From NCBI GenBank assembly GCA_004335635.1, contig QAXH01001103.1:3462-27512 (forward strand): a stretch of 24,051 nucleotides of DNA, in the 5' to 3' direction. This document shows positions 9,801 to 19,730 of this stretch, piece by piece; position 1 is the first letter of the stretch; the number at the start of each line of letters is the position of its first letter. Both the position numbers and the translations under genes were made by a program. The DNA comes from Chloromonas sp. AAM2 (taxonomy: Eukaryota; Chlorophyta; Chlorophyceae; Chlamydomonadales; Chlamydomonadaceae). A model generated the notes under the pieces. The model saw only the letters and a program-made list of their open reading frames with translations. It ran no database searches and was not told the DNA's origin.

Positions 9801-12800
9801 GAGCTTTGGACTTGTGACAAAGTACGTGCCCAAGTCATGTTGCTTGCAAATCCTGCGACTGCCGTGCAATGCTCATCATTTCTCACAGCACATCAGATGA
9901 GTATATAAGTTCATCAGATGCGTATATCAGTTCATCAGATAAGTATATCAGTCCATCAGATAAGTATATCAATTCATCACATGAGTATATCAGCTCATCA
10001 GATGAAGTCAAAACACACCTTCTTGCCATGCAGTGTCTGGGAGGAGCACCAGCCTGAACAACACGTGTGCCCACGCCACGTTGCTTGCTCACCTCCTTGC
10101 CATGCAGTGTGTGGGCGGAGCACCAGACACGTGCCTTGGGCAAGGATCTCACGTGCCCCTTGTGCCGCTCTGCATGGGGCGACTTCAAGTGGCGGCCCCC
10201 ACCACCCAAGCGCAGGCGGCCAGATGAGGTCCACGAGCAAATGGCAGTGGCCATACACTTGGGCACCAGCTGTGGGGCTTGCCGCAAGGTCGGCAGTTGA
10301 TCTCAGATCTGTGACTGTGATCTGCTTGCTACTGTGACGTGCGGCTTGTTCTTTGCTGGCTTTAGCTGAGCCCTCTGGTATTTCCCTGCTAATACCCAGA
10401 CCCTGACTGATCCTTGACTGGAACAGCTAGTAACTGAAGCTTTATCAAGCCGGATTCTCGAGTGGCACCAGGCTTATCAACCACAGCCAAACAAGCACAC
10501 CCCTGTTCTATGCAAGGACCTCAAGTGCCCGCTGTGCCGCTCTGCATGGGACGACTTAGAGATGCCTATTGTACCTTGGAATCTGCCCTGTCCGTTCCCC
10601 TGCAGGCTCCGCTAGTAGGCAAGCGGTACCGGTGTCTAATCTGCGCTGATCTGGACCTGTGTGAGGGGTGCTTCCAGGGCGGGCACCACCCGCAGCACCC
10701 CTTTGCCTGCAAGGCCACGCCCACCGCCTTTGCTGTTCCCGCCCAGCGACCCGACATGATGCCTGCGGCTACCCGCATCACACCACTACCCAACAACCCC
10801 ATTGCCAACAACAGCAGCACCGGCAACACAATCACCACTATCACCAGCAGCGCCACTGGTAACATCGACAACACCAACAGCAACATCTCCGGCACCACCA
10901 ACACTGACACCGGCAATAACAACACCGTTGGTACAATACCCACTACCATCACGGGCACCTCCAGCAGTACATCCGCCATGCTGGCTGCAACCTCCACATC
11001 GGCTGATGAGGGCGCTTTGGCTGTTGACGGTTTGGCCCAGGCCGCTTTGCCTACCACCGGGCAGGCCAGCATGCAAGTGACAGGGCAAGCGAGCGGGCAG
11101 GCCGGCCGGCAGTCAAGCGGGACACTGAGTGTGCAGCCCGGCCAAGCACCTGGCATCGGTCCGCATGCGCGCCGGGCCATGCAAGCAGGGCCACGTGCTC
11201 CACGTGGGCAGCCGTTACAACCACTAACTGGCGTTGGGATGGAACTGACAGTAACCGCCCTAAACGTGTCAGGCGTGCCCGCTGCTGCCAGCATGGTGAT
11301 GCCAGCCGTCCATACACAGCAGCAACTGGCTGGCAGGACTGCTCCAGCACCAGCAGCAGCAGCAGGCAAGGCTCCAGCTGGGCTGTTGCTGGCGCCGGCA
11401 CGGCTGCGGGGATTGAGCCCAGCTGCAGCTGCAGCGGCTGCGGCTATGGCACGTGCTGCTGCTGCTGCTGCCGCTGCAAGCAGTGCAGCAGAAAGGCCCA
11501 TTCAGGACGAGCAGCACCCATCCAGCGTCAACACCGCAACCACATCTCATCGCTCAAGCGCCCGTCCTGCAATGGGAGACAGCCGTCTTCGCCGCGGGCC
11601 CGTATTGCCTGCACCCTTACCCACACCCCTGACAGTCACCGCCACAGCCGTGACATCACTCCAACAAACGCCACCCCAACTGACACAACTGCCCTCAGAG
11701 GTTAGCCTCACCCAGCCTATGCATCGTCCCTGCAAAGACCCAGTCTATGGGCGGAATCAGGCTGCGGAACTGGGTGCTGGTAAGCTGATGAGGAGTCGCT
11801 CGGCTTCGGCAAGGCGTCTGCCAGGCACGAGCGGGCTGTGTGGCGGGGCGGAAGCAAGGGGGTTGCCTCCGCTCACAGGCAGGGTACTACTGGCGCCCTT
11901 GGAGACGGCGAGATTAGCGACGGTGTCGGAGATGGGGGCCGTGGGAATGATGACGGGGCCGGCGGCAGGGACAGCGGGGTTGACAGCGGGGCCGGCGGTA
12001 GGGACAGCGGGGTTGACAGCGGGGCCGGCGGCAGGGACAGCGGGGTTGACAGCGGGGCCGGCGGGAACGGCGGTCTTGACCGGGGCGGTTGGGACACCGA
12101 CTTCGGGAAACGGAACAACGTCGACGGGGCCTGCGGCGGGGTTGGCGGGGACGGTAGCGGGGTTAGCAGCGGGAGCGGGAAGTGCGGGGACGGGCACACT
12201 AGCCAGCGGACGTTGGAGACAGTCAGGGCTAGTTGATGCCCCTCAAACCGCCCGTGCAACCTTAGCCCTGGGTCTCACTTCTGGGCATTCATCACACCAG
12301 GCCGCACCACAGGGCCTGCTTCATGTCACTCAGGGGCATTCTTTGCATCAGGCCGCGCCAACCGGCCTGCCGCAAGGTTTGCAAACCGCTTTGCACCGCC
12401 ATCAGCGGTTTACTCGCACAATGAGCATCCCTCACCGCTCCAGTGCCCCGCCACAGGCACCCACCCCTGATGTGCAGCTTGCTGCAGGGGTCCAAGGGCA
12501 CACACTGCTAGCCGGTGGTGATGGGGTAGCAGGTCCGGACGCGCCGCACTCGCTCCCCTCACAACCCCCACGCCACCACAACCAGCAGCACCAGCAGCAA
12601 CTTATGCTTGGTTCCACGCTCAACAACGTCCCCGCACGTGCAGACCACGTGGCTGGAAAGGCAGCACCTGCTGCTGCGAGCTTTTCAGTTGGCGGTTTCT
12701 CCTTGGCTCCAAAACCTTGCCACGATGACAATTCTTTTGCCAACTTTGCTTTGGGGTTGTCTCAACATGCCTTGCAAGAGTGCATTCCAGCAACACCTTC

Positions 12801-13902
12801 CAGCATCGGGGAGGCATCATTTGATGGCCTCAGTCCGACCCGGTTAGTGGGAAGGGAGAGTGTGAGTCAAGGGCACTGGATGCCTGCCCATCCTAACGTG
12901 ATGGTCAGACGTCCCTGGTCTGGTGCATCATCGAGTTGGTTGGATGAGCAATCAGGGTGGGCTAGGTTAGGCCTTGGGTTAGGCTCCGAGTTGGGGCGGA
13001 GAGCAGGCGTGCGGTCAGAATCGAGAGCAGACATGGGTAGTGTTAGTGTCACTCCTTTCAGTGCGTATACAAACTCGGAACTAGCATTTGGTCCTAGGCA
13101 GTCACCAGGGCTGGGTTGGAGCTCTGAACTGGGATTAGAGCTGGCTTCGGAGCTACAATCTGACAGCTTCAGATTAGGCCTAGCGTCAGGTCAGAGTGTG
13201 CAGTTGGTGCTCTTGGACAACCAAGGGCAGCACGATGGGGTTGTGGATGAAAACTGCAGTAACGTGTTCCATGGGCGGAAAAACATGGATGTAAAAGGAA
13301 GCTGGCCAAGGGCACAGTCAGCAGCAGTGCATGGAGTTGAGCACAAGCACGTTAATCACATGCTGAGGTCATCGGCATCAGATGCCATGGTGCACTCAAT
13401 ACTTGAGCCAGAACCTGTGGTCGTCACAGGCCCATGCACCAAGCATGTGTCTGAGAAAGGGGGTGCATGGTTGCATGGGCAAGATAATGGGCAAGCGTGT
13501 GACGTAGGTGATGTCTGGCTGCATGGTGAAGAGCCTGGCTTGTGCGCTGTTCACCATGTGCATGTGGATCATCCCCATGATGACATGGATGCACATGGTG
13601 ATGACCTGCACGGGCCTGGCGTGCATGCAAGGTGTTCAGGTGGAGGATTGCATGTGCCTGTTGGGCCAAGCACCAGCATGGAACCAGTGCAGGGCATGAC
13701 CACAGGGTGTCCCTTGGATGGTACGGGACCTGATAGTGTGAATCTTGGGGGCCCTGATCGTTTGTCTGATGAGCAGAGTGGGGCTAACCCTAGCCCCAAC
13801 CCATTGGCAGATGGTGGGCAGGTGGCTGATGATGCAAGTGAAGCAAAGCAAAGCAGCAGCGGCTTGGATGGCACAAGACAGCCAGTGCCCAGTGGGGAAT
13901 GA
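6830..13902 (+). CDS. ZSWIM2-like E3 ubiquitin ligase (SWIM-RING-ZZ), long disordered tail
   Basis: The exons are 6830-6871, 6964-7100, 7449-7567, 7932-8065, 8556-8617, 9051-9095, 10108-10288 and 10606-13902. All introns are GT-AG and in frame, giving 1338 aa. Residues 28-43 read YLVHRVGPTSFIVRED, as in animal ZSWIM2. The SWIM finger is CxC (58-60) and CxH (73-75); its first CxC is formed across an intron. A RING follows: Cys148, Cys151, Cys166, Cys170, His175, Cys178, Cys196, Cys199. Next is a ZZ finger: Cys235, Cys238, Cys250, Cys253, Cys259, Cys262, His267, His271. The order SWIM-RING-ZZ is that of ZSWIM2/MEX, a self-ubiquitinating E3 ligase known from mammalian testis. I see no second RING, which animal ZSWIM2 has after the ZZ. 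Residues from about 280 to 1338 are low complexity: Thr/Asn-, Ala-, Gly- and His/Asp-rich blocks with an 11-residue repeat. The start at 6830 is the first in-frame ATG. The donor at 10289 (GTCGGC) is weak. Unrecognised introns in the last exon are possible. Confidence 0.75.
6917..6946 (+). repeat. CA-rich microsatellite in ZSWIM2-like intron 1
   Basis: An interrupted (CA)n/ACACACAT tract lies just before the exon 2 acceptor at 6963. Confidence 0.7.
9790..10107 (+). repeat. Decayed upstream copies of exon 7 start (ZSWIM2-like intron 6)
   Basis: Exon 7 of the ZSWIM2-like gene begins after CTTGCCATGCAG at 10107 and encodes VWAEHQ. A copy at 10022-10060 repeats the same acceptor context (CTTGCCATGCAG ending 10033) and encodes VWEEHQ, 74 bp upstream. 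A weaker copy near 9790 encodes VWAELW. The downstream part of the upstream copies (ACGTGCCC...GTTGCTTGC) is also shared between 9825-9848 and 10062-10088. Confidence 0.65.
9891..10007 (+). repeat. 21-bp minisatellite in ZSWIM2-like intron 6
   Basis: About five and a half copies of a 21-bp unit (consensus CATCAGATGAGTATATCAGTT) start at 9891, 9912, 9933, 9954, 9975 and 9996. They lie between two of the decayed exon 7 copies. The unit is translatable without stops, but no splice model uses it. Confidence 0.9.
10512..10561 (+). repeat. Extra copy of RING exon segment in intron 7
   Basis: This 50-bp segment matches exon 7 (10140-10189) at 43 of 50 positions without gaps. In the RING frame it reads KDLKCPLCRSAWDDLE, against KDLTCPLCRSAWGDFK in the exon. 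Both zinc-binding cysteines are kept. It cannot be read straight into exon 8 in this frame, because a TAG follows at about 10613. Confidence 0.85.
11952..12077 (+). repeat. 33-bp coding minisatellite in ZSWIM2-like last exon
   Basis: Four GC-rich units of 30-33 bp encode the 11-residue repeat TAGPAVGTAGL with small changes. The repeat is also open on the other strand, which explains a long antisense frame at 11757-12197 that is not a gene. Confidence 0.9.
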
Positions 13903-14503
13903 CTTACTGGGAGGAAAACTGGCATTGAGTATGGGGGACTCCAGTGTGACCTTGGGTGGTGGTATGGACAGTGGGAGTAATGGTGGTGGCGACGGTGTTT
14001 TGATGTGCAGCCTGGAAGATGCAAGCCAGACACTGGCAGGTGGTCAAGGGGTGGCAGAGTCAACATCCACAGCAGGGACTCAACTGGCGAGAGCCTGGGG
14101 AACACAAGCGAGCAAGTGACAGATGGCCTAAGGGCTGCAGAAGTGGCATCAAGCATGCCAGACTCGGCTAATGATGGAGCGTTGCAGCCTGACGTTGATG
14201 AAGGGCCGGGGTGAAATATAGATCATGGCCTGCATGGCCTGTTTTCATGGCTCGCCTGGACTCTTCTCATGGCGCGCACGAGCTCTTTTCTTGACCCGCT
14301 TGCATGCGCCTTCTGTGCCCTGTTTTCCTGGTTTTCGGTCTTTCGTAGCCGATGCCGAATGCAGATGCTGTTGCTCAACAAGCCTTGCATTGAGACAATG
14401 AACTGCTGATTGTGTCATTGTGGTCAAGCACATCAGCAGAATATCAGTAGCAGATGATATGCTCGAGTGTGATGATTTGGCTGAAGGCCAGCTGCTGATT
14501 TCT

Positions 14504-14508
14504 TGTAA
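14504..14508 (+). terminator. TGTAA polyadenylation signal of ZSWIM2-like gene
   Basis: This is the first TGTAA after the stop at 13902, implying a 3' UTR of about 620 nt. A second TGTAA lies at 14878-14882. Confidence 0.5.
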
Positions 14509-14807
14509 ACGAAGCGTGTGTTCGTGCCTACAGGCGTTGATGCTCGTCTTGACATGAGTGGTATCCAGATGTTGATGTGCGTGGATGGTTGGCAACTTAA
14601 TCAAGCGGGGCTTCATCTCGTTCAGTGCATGTGTGCAAGCTGCACCTTGTTTGGTGTGTTTGACTGTCTGTCTCATGAGAATCACATATGTTCCTGGTAG
14701 ATAATTGGCGTCCTTTTGAGTGAGTCGGTGCATGACAACTCTTATCCGTACACCCCTTTGGAAGGCGAAACAAACCAAGGCTGGAGCCTGTGTACGCAAT
14801 CCGAACA

Positions 14808-14845
14808 CAGCTTGGGATGCATGCACCAGCTTGGGATGCATGCAC
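14808..14845 (+). repeat. 19-bp perfect tandem duplication
   Basis: CAGCTTGGGATGCATGCAC occurs twice back to back (14808-14826 and 14827-14845), just upstream of the possible TATA element of UGDH. The core GCATGC/TGCATGCA is palindromic. Confidence 0.9.
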
Positions 14846-15348
14846 CAAGGGATGGGCAGTATAAGCACTGGCCCTGCTGTAATTCTGCAGCCTTGCTCAA
14901 ACCAAGCACGTATACCTTCTGGATAGTCAACGTACTGCTGCTATGGGTGCCATGGAAGCCAGACCGGAAGCCGGTGGCTGTAGCCGGCAGTAGCAATGCG
15001 TGTCAAGTTTCGGCTGTTCTATGAGCCTCGGACACCTCAATTCTTGGTAGACGTAGATTCCAAGGAGGAATGCCCTGGTCACGTCACGTCGCTTGGCCTT
15101 CTCAATTCAAGTCCTGTCGTGGTCGTGTCGCTTTTTCGTAACGATCAATGCCCAACCGATGAGGACTTAAACCGGCAGGTTTGCCATAGCTCGACACACT
15201 CAAGCGCACAGCAGCAACCCTCCACACAGAGTTTGATACATTCCCTTCCAGCGCTAGCTGCTGCTTATCAAGCACACTAGCACCAGCCCGGCTTGAAGCT
15301 CAAGCAGATCTAGCTCCTTGACTCAATTTCTTTTCAAACCCAAGCGAA

Positions 15349-18111
15349 ATGGCCGGTCTTGTCAAGAAGATCGCATGCATTGGCGCTGGATACGTCGGTG
15401 GCCCGACCATGGCCATGATTGTAAGTGGCGCTGTGCTCCTGTCCTTTAAGGATCTTGCAACGGCACGTCTTGTCCGGTCCCAGTCAACCTGCCCTCTTAA
15501 TCCCATTCCACTGTCCTCTTGCTTTACAGGCCCTGAACTGCCCTGAGATTGAGGTTGTGGTGGTGGACATGTGAGTGCACGGGTGGAGAACTTAGACCGT
15601 CGATAGTGGTCGGGCTATCGCTCATTGGGCTCTTGCTCTTCCGTCTACCTGCTGAACTTACAACTGTTACTGATTTATTCCTGTTGCAGCAACGAGGAGC
15701 GCATCAAGGCATGGAACAGCGATGTGCTGCCCATCTATGAGCCAGGCCTCGACGAGGTGGTCAAGGCTGCCCGTGGCCGTAACCTGTTCTTCAGCACAGA
15801 TACCAAGAAGCACGTCGGCGAGGCCGACTTGATCTTCGTCAGGTGGGTCCCGGTGCTGTTGCGGGTTGGCTGTAGCCGCGACGTGCCTTGATTGACGTTA
15901 CCAAATTTGAGTCCTCTTGCTCATCGTTGACCCCTGTTTATGGATCGTGCCACTCCTGCAGTGTCAACACACCTACTAAGACTACTGGTATTGGTGCCGG
16001 CAAGGCCGCTGATCTGACCTACTGGGAGGGCGCTGCTCGCCTGATTGCCTCAGTGGCCACTACCAGCAAGATTGTCGTTGAGAAGTCCACAGTGCCAGTC
16101 AAGACTGCCGAGGCCATTGGCAAGGTGAGGAAACATGCTCTGCTCCAACATGCTGATGTAAGCACTCACCTCGGATGTGTCCCATCCCAGTTTGCAACGG
16201 TCTTAGAAGAACAAAGTCGGCCTTGTGGTGCAGTGATGGCTTGAGCACATTCAAATCAGGAAACACTGATCTGCAATCTTACGTGTGTCATGTCTACTCA
16301 ACCACAGGTGCTCAAGCGCAACTGCTCCGACTCCAACGTCAACTTCGAGATTCTCTCTAACCCTGAGTTCTTGGCTGAGGGTACCGCCATCGAGGACCTG
16401 CGCAAGCCTGACAGGGTGAGTCTTGGCCACGGCCCTTACATGCATGTGCAAGTCAGTTTGTGAGTCAGTTCCCTGTTACCACCAACAGCCCCGTCAGTGT
16501 GGTCATGTGCTGAACGGCTCAATGCATCCCCTCCTGAATTTCGGGCTTCCTTTTGTACACCTGCACAGGTGCTGATTGGTGGCCAGGAGACAGAGAGCGG
16601 CCGTGCCGCTATTGCTGCCTTGAAATGGGTGTATGAGCACTGGATTCCCACTGAGCGCGTGCTGACCGCCAACCTGTGGTCTGCTGAGCTGGCCAAGCTC
16701 ACTGCCAACGCTTTCCTGGCTCAGCGTATCTCATCCATCAACGCCATCTCAGCTCTGTGCGAGGCTTCTGGTGCCGACGTGTCACAGGTAGGCAAAGCAG
16801 TGGTCCTTTGCAAGCAGCAACTACGGCAGACATAACTTGCTGTGCATCCTTGTCTAGTCAGATACAGGGAACTCTAGCCTTCAATTACAAAAACTGGGCA
16901 CTTGTCCGACCCAGCTTCATACCCCCAGCTTCATACCCACAGCTTAGTTGATTATTTCTGTTATGCCCCTGCACTCGGCTACAGGTGGCTCATGCCATCG
17001 GCACTGACAGCCGCATCGGCCCCAAGTTCCTGAACTCGTCTGTCGGCTTCGGTGGCAGCTGCTTCCAGAAGGACATCCTCAACTTGTGCTATGTGTGCGA
17101 GACTCTTGGCCTGAAGGAGGTGGCTGACTACTGGAACTGCGTTGTCACCATGAACGACTACCAGAAGCAGAGGTGTGTAGTCCGCCCTGTGCGACAGGTC
17201 ACACGTGGCTGTTGCAGGATTTCATGTCCCATGTTTGAGAAGTGGAAACGGTTATCCTTTACCCGTCCCTCATATTCGCGTTGTTTGCAGGTTTGTTGAG
17301 CGTGTGATTGGTGCCATGTTCAACACCGTCTCCAACAAGAAGATTGCTGTCCTGGGTTTCGCCTTCAAGAAGGACACCACTGACACACGTGAGACCCCTG
17401 CCATCGACGTCTGCAAGGGCCTCATGCGCGATGGCGCCAAGGTGTGTATCTGATGTTTAAGCATTTCGGGTTTAATATCTGTTGGCAGCCAGAACTGGCT
17501 GGTCTTGCTCACTGCTAACAGCAATATACTGGCAACAGTAGTGCAGTTGTTCGGCACATCTGACTTGCTGCTGCTTCTCCTGGCTTGCGTATGCAGTTGT
17601 CCCTGTACGACCCCAAGGTCACTGCTGACCAGATTTTCCGTGATCTGTCCACTCCCAAGTTTGAGTGGGACCGCCCTGACTACTCCCGCTCCCACTCCCG
17701 CATCATGGATAACGTCAAGGTGAGAAATTAGGAAATGTACGAACGTTATTGCTTCCGGACTAGGTTGCATGTGTTCATGTCTGGTGGCACATGAGGTGTA
17801 GCCGCTATATCAATGGCAAGCTACAGGATTGCCATGGAGTTTGCTGTCAACCCTTGGTCACTGGCATGTCGCCCTTGCAGACTGTTACCAAGGTGGATGA
17901 CGCCGTCCAGGACGCCCACGCCATCTGCATCCTGACTGAGTGGGATGAGTTCAAGACCTATGACTACAAGGCTATCTACGCCAAGATGCAGAAGCCTGCC
18001 TTCATCTTTGACGGCCGCAACATCCTGGACCACGCCGCCCTGCGCGAGATTGGCTTCATTGTGTATGCGCTTGGCAAGCCCCTCGACCCCTTCCTGCAGA
18101 AGAACTACTAA
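15349..18111 (+). CDS. UGDH: UDP-glucose 6-dehydrogenase
   Basis: The ten exons are 15349-15420, 15530-15570, 15690-15842, 15962-16124, 16308-16415, 16569-16787, 16985-17172, 17291-17441, 17597-17719 and 17881-18111. All introns are GT-AG, and the exons join to 482 aa, the usual length of plant UGDH. The enzyme oxidises UDP-glucose to UDP-glucuronate with two NAD+ in the cytosol, feeding acidic and pentose sugars into cell-wall and extracellular-matrix glycans. The N-terminal NAD-binding fold has GAGYVGGP at 12-19, and [20 protein letters not shown] is conserved in mid-domain. Active-site residues match the family: Glu163 and Glu167 ([10 protein letters not shown]), Lys222 and Asn226 ([16 protein letters not shown]), catalytic Cys278 ([10 protein letters not shown]) and Asp282. 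The C-terminal UDP-binding domain has [15 protein letters not shown] and FDGRNI. Exon codons strongly favour AAG, ATC and CTG, as in a highly expressed gene. Every intron is short (about 110-200 nt). Confidence 0.97.
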
Positions 18112-19730
18112 GCGACCTTCTGTTCTTGCCCTTCCTCCTCATACACGCAGCAATTGTGGCTGTGGCAGGAGCACATGTAGACAAGGCAGGACTGACGAAT
18201 TGTGGTAGTCCGATTCCTTGATTGACGCCAGATGCTTCTGGACATGGCAGCTGATCGGCTCGCCAGCCATATTCCACATCTCTTTCCTAAACCTGGGAGC
18301 AGATGATGATGCCTAGCAACGAACTAATGGGACAGCATAACGTGCATAGCAATCTGGATTGTAGAGCACAGCAGTGATGAGTATAGCCTGTGATACACCC
18401 TCTTAATTCCGTCTAATTCATGTGACAATGTGAACTCGTTGCGTTTAGCTAGAGCCTACCGAGTAGTGCTCCAGCACTGTGTGCGCATGATCGCAGTGGC
18501 TCGATTGGCAGCCTTCTTTCCCACTGAGGATCTGACCAGACGTTGTCGTTTTAACTTGTGCTTTGCGAAACCTGACTGATTTTTGAACTTAGGCCTTGCA
18601 CTTTGTTGCCCGTTTGTGCTGCGAAACAACTCACGTTGAAGGAGAGGTCACAGGTGTGATGTGGCAGCTGCTTATGTGTAACACGCTTGTATTGCAGCTC
18701 AGGCAAATAGAGCAGCATGTTGGATTCGTTGGGGACGATGTAGTGTCACTGCCAGAGAGCTTGTGTTACCATTGAGCTCCGCAGCTTGCAGCATTCAGTT
18801 GGATTTCGTCACTGAGGGCCCTGCATGCTGGAGGCCATCAGTCAGGATGCGGTTATGGAGACTAGAAGTAGATATACCAATAAGGGTGGTCAGCAGACCC
18901 TCACCAGTAGGGGGTGTGATTCCCCCTAAACCACAGCTATAGTCATGCAAGATCGGATACTAGGCTGGTTTGAAGCAGGGACTGTCACTGTACCTGCGAA
19001 CAGCTCACGCCGTTGGGTACAAGTGTGCTGTTGCACAGAGTGGTGCATGTCTAGTGTGTTGCCTCCTCCGCATCTGCAAATAGTTGAAAAAGGGTTGATG
19101 CCGATCAAGAACAAGGTCAACTACCCTTCACTAGAAGCACCCTAATACAGCCTGTTTAAACAAAGATCTGCAAGCACAGCTTCCGCCAGCTGGCTTCCAA
19201 CAAACTCCTGGCTCGAGCTCAGACAGCAAGAGTGTTTGTGAACAAGTCTGAGTTCACTCCGTGATCCGATGGTCAGGCGACATGGGCCACTAAGCATGCG
19301 CGACGTCGCCGTTCCACGCCTTAAGTTCGGTCCCCTGTTATATGGTTGCACATGAGTTTGCTCCAGAGAAAAAGGTGCCTACATGGGCGACTGCCATGGT
19401 GTATGCGTGCAGTTGTCCAGATCCTCATGTCACTGCTCAATACAGGGAATTCACTACTCAGTACAGGGAACCTCGTGTCTTGTTATCTGTATAAGCCTGG
19501 TCACTTGCTGGCTGATAAGCATGCCTGGTTTTTGCGCCTTCAAGCACCATGTGTATGACAGGTGTACGTGACTGGCGCCAGTAAAAAGTGTGACCAGTGT
19601 GATCCAAACACACGGTTGTGAAACCAGAGTGATCATTGGCTTATGATCAGCTTTCAGCAAAACGGTGTCACTGCTGATCCACACTTGCAGGTGCAAACAA
19701 GCCCGTCAGTACATGCGGCACGTTTCAGTG
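18112..19730. other. Convergent intergenic region: UGDH and antiporter 3' ends
   Basis: The left 570 nt are the presumed UGDH 3' UTR. No further coding frame with family resemblance was found. The region 19560-19700 is rich in short inverted TGATCA/GTGTGA-type words but forms no repeat I can define. No TGTAA is visible on the minus strand below 19731, so the 3' end of the antiporter transcript is not located. Confidence 0.5.
18677..18681 (+). terminator. TGTAA polyadenylation signal of UGDH gene
   Basis: This is the first TGTAA after the stop at 18111. It implies a 3' UTR of about 570-590 nt. Confidence 0.6.

Larger units (their letters stand above)
13903..15348. other. ZSWIM2-like 3' UTR and UGDH promoter/5' UTR region
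   Basis: From the stop at 13902 to about 14520 this is the presumed 3' UTR of the ZSWIM2-like gene. Coding-like composition persists to 14214 in two frames (see findings). The stretch 14520-15348 should hold the UGDH promoter and 5' UTR; TATAAG at 14860-14865 is a possible core element. A 94-codon ATG frame (14996-15280) matches no family I know. Confidence 0.5.

Noticed and set aside
9891..10007. Possible CRISPR-like array of 21-bp repeats
   Set aside because: Units are contiguous with no spacers, the sequence is intronic in a eukaryotic gene, and units vary among themselves. It is a minisatellite.
10462..10605. In-frame 5' extension of the large ORF, as if the gene started at 10462
   Set aside because: The extension opens with GTG, not ATG, and puts the CPLC copy in a wrong frame. 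Splicing 10288 to 10606 gives an uninterrupted ZZ finger, so this stretch is read as intron.
10566..11501. Long minus-strand ORF of 311 codons opposite the ZSWIM2-like last exon
   Set aside because: It mirrors the repetitive GC-rich plus-strand coding sequence, giving Ala/Val/Leu-only protein with no motif. The plus frame carries the ZZ finger.
17270..17770. Minus-strand ORF of 166 codons across UGDH exons 8 and 9
   Set aside because: It is antisense to well-conserved UGDH exons and intron 8. It is a shadow of the biased codons, with no independent features.
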